Of a stretch of 6,581 nt of DNA, positions 6,076 to 6,581 are shown in pieces. The translations under genes and the position numbers were made by a program. Within the stretch, counting starts at the first letter, position 1. Each line of letters begins with the position of its first letter. The stretch spans positions 1 to 6,581 of the forward strand of contig JAOACV010000149.1 of NCBI GenBank assembly GCA_026417675.1. The letters run 5' to 3'. Below the pieces are notes generated by a model that worked only from the letters and a program-made list of their open reading frames with translations, was not told the origin of the DNA and did no database searches. The DNA comes from Verrucomicrobiia bacterium. GTDB taxonomy: Bacteria > Verrucomicrobiota > Verrucomicrobiia > CAIQCK01.

Positions 6076-6504
6076 CTACTCGCCAATAATGTTCACCACT
6101 ACCCGCCGCTGTCGCGGGCGCGTGTCGAAATCCACTAGCACCACCTGCTGCCACGTGCCGAGCGGAGCATGACCATCCACGACCGGCATCGCCAGCGAAG
6201 GCCCCATCAGCGCCGCGCGCAGGTGACTGTGTCCGTTGTCGTCACCCCAGGTCGCCTCGTGAACGTAAGCGCCGTCCTCCGGCGCAATACGCTCCATCAT
6301 CGCCGCCACGTCCGTGTTGACCAAGCCCGGCTCGAACTCCAGCGTCGTCAGCGCCGCCGTCGAGCCGATGACCATCGCGGTGAGTTGCCCCTCGCGAATG
6401 CCGCTCTGGCGAATCAACGCCTGCACGTCTTGCGTGATGTTCACCACATGACTGTTACCCTTGGTCTGCCGCGTGATTTCGCCCGTGAACGTTTTCATGT
6501 CCAT
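6076..6504 (-). CDS. yjbQ: YjbQ/UPF0047 family protein
   Basis: A 142-aa (or 140-aa) single-domain cytoplasmic protein of the YjbQ/UPF0047 family. E. coli YjbQ has weak thiamine-phosphate synthase activity that can replace ThiE; the true physiological substrate is uncertain. Family motifs are complete: KGNSHVVNIT (15-24), GSTAALTTLEFEPGL (47-61), the metal-site stretch HEATWGDDNGHSH (82-94), GPSLAMPV (101-108), LGTWQQVVLVDFDTRPRQRRV and a terminal GE. ATG 6504 has GGGAGG (6516-6511) with a 6-base gap and is my choice. ATG 6498 gives the more typical MKTF start and would overlap an upstream frame by ATGA, but its gap is 12 bases. Stop TAG is at 6076, 13 bases from the mpl stop on the other strand. 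No thiamine gene is in view. Confidence 0.95.
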   Translation of the reverse strand: MDMKTFTGEITRQTKGNSHVVNITQDVQALIRQSGIREGQLTAMVIGSTAALTTLEFEPGLVNTDVAAMMERIAPEDGAYVHEATWGDDNGHSHLRAALMGPSLAMPVVDGHAPLGTWQQVVLVDFDTRPRQRRVVVNIIGE

Positions 6505-6581
6505 CCACAGCCTCCCGCCACGAACCGCGCCAGCTTCTCGATCGAGATGAAGACCGGCAGGCGTGTCAGCCGGCGCAAGGC
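6495..6581 (-). CDS. C-terminal end of an unidentified upstream gene (partial)
   Basis: From the right edge one minus-strand frame reads 28 codons without a stop and ends in TGA at 6497-6495, giving ...LPVFISIEKLARFVAGGCGWT. It overlaps the start of yjbQ by 10 bases (or by the usual ATGA if yjbQ begins at 6498), as in tight operons. The stretch is too short for identification. The yjbQ frame is also open to the edge, so the upstream reading frame is not certain. Confidence 0.35.
   Translation of the reverse strand, partial: ALRRLTRLPVFISIEKLARFVAGGCGWT

Overview
The window is GC-rich, gene-dense bacterial chromosome with ordinary housekeeping content. No mobile element, CRISPR array or phage gene is visible. 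RecA, Mpl, YjbQ and FmdB are all clearly recognisable. A Verrucomicrobiota-like or related PVC-group origin is my inference from the protein styles: a Lys/Ala/Glu-rich RecA N-terminus, FmdB with a Lys/Pro tail, and small CxxC-ribbon membrane proteins. It is not proven from the sequence.

Layout from left to right. The minus-strand recA fills 1-1018 and its 3' end runs off the window. A 193-base divergent spacer follows, holding a recA promoter candidate, a 9-bp inverted repeat and a promoter candidate for the plus-strand tRNA-Ser(GGA) at 1212-1300. After the tRNA, on the same strand, comes a 190-aa zinc-ribbon/two-helix/bacterial-PH-domain membrane protein (1363-1935). It converges, six bases apart, with a minus-strand three-gene operon that reads from 4483 down to 1942. 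The operon order is an FmdB-family zinc ribbon, a zinc-ribbon protein with one membrane helix, and a secreted protein resembling a metallopeptidase that has lost its zinc site. The first two genes overlap by ATGA and the last two are 2 bases apart, so they are probably translationally coupled.

An 88-base divergent spacer (4484-4571) with a perfect 11-bp tandem duplication separates this operon from plus-strand mpl (4572-6062), a murein-tripeptide recycling ligase. mpl converges with minus-strand yjbQ (6076-6504), which follows the 3' end of an unidentified gene at the right edge.

The genes do not form one pathway. mpl serves peptidoglycan recycling, recA serves recombination and repair, and the tRNA serves translation. 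The FmdB/ribbon/secreted-protein operon is the least understood part and the most worth comparative work. I see no clear new biological system. The most interesting signals are the degenerate peptidase-like protein in that operon, possible leaderless translation of mpl, and compact hairpins placed on the stop codons at both convergent junctions.
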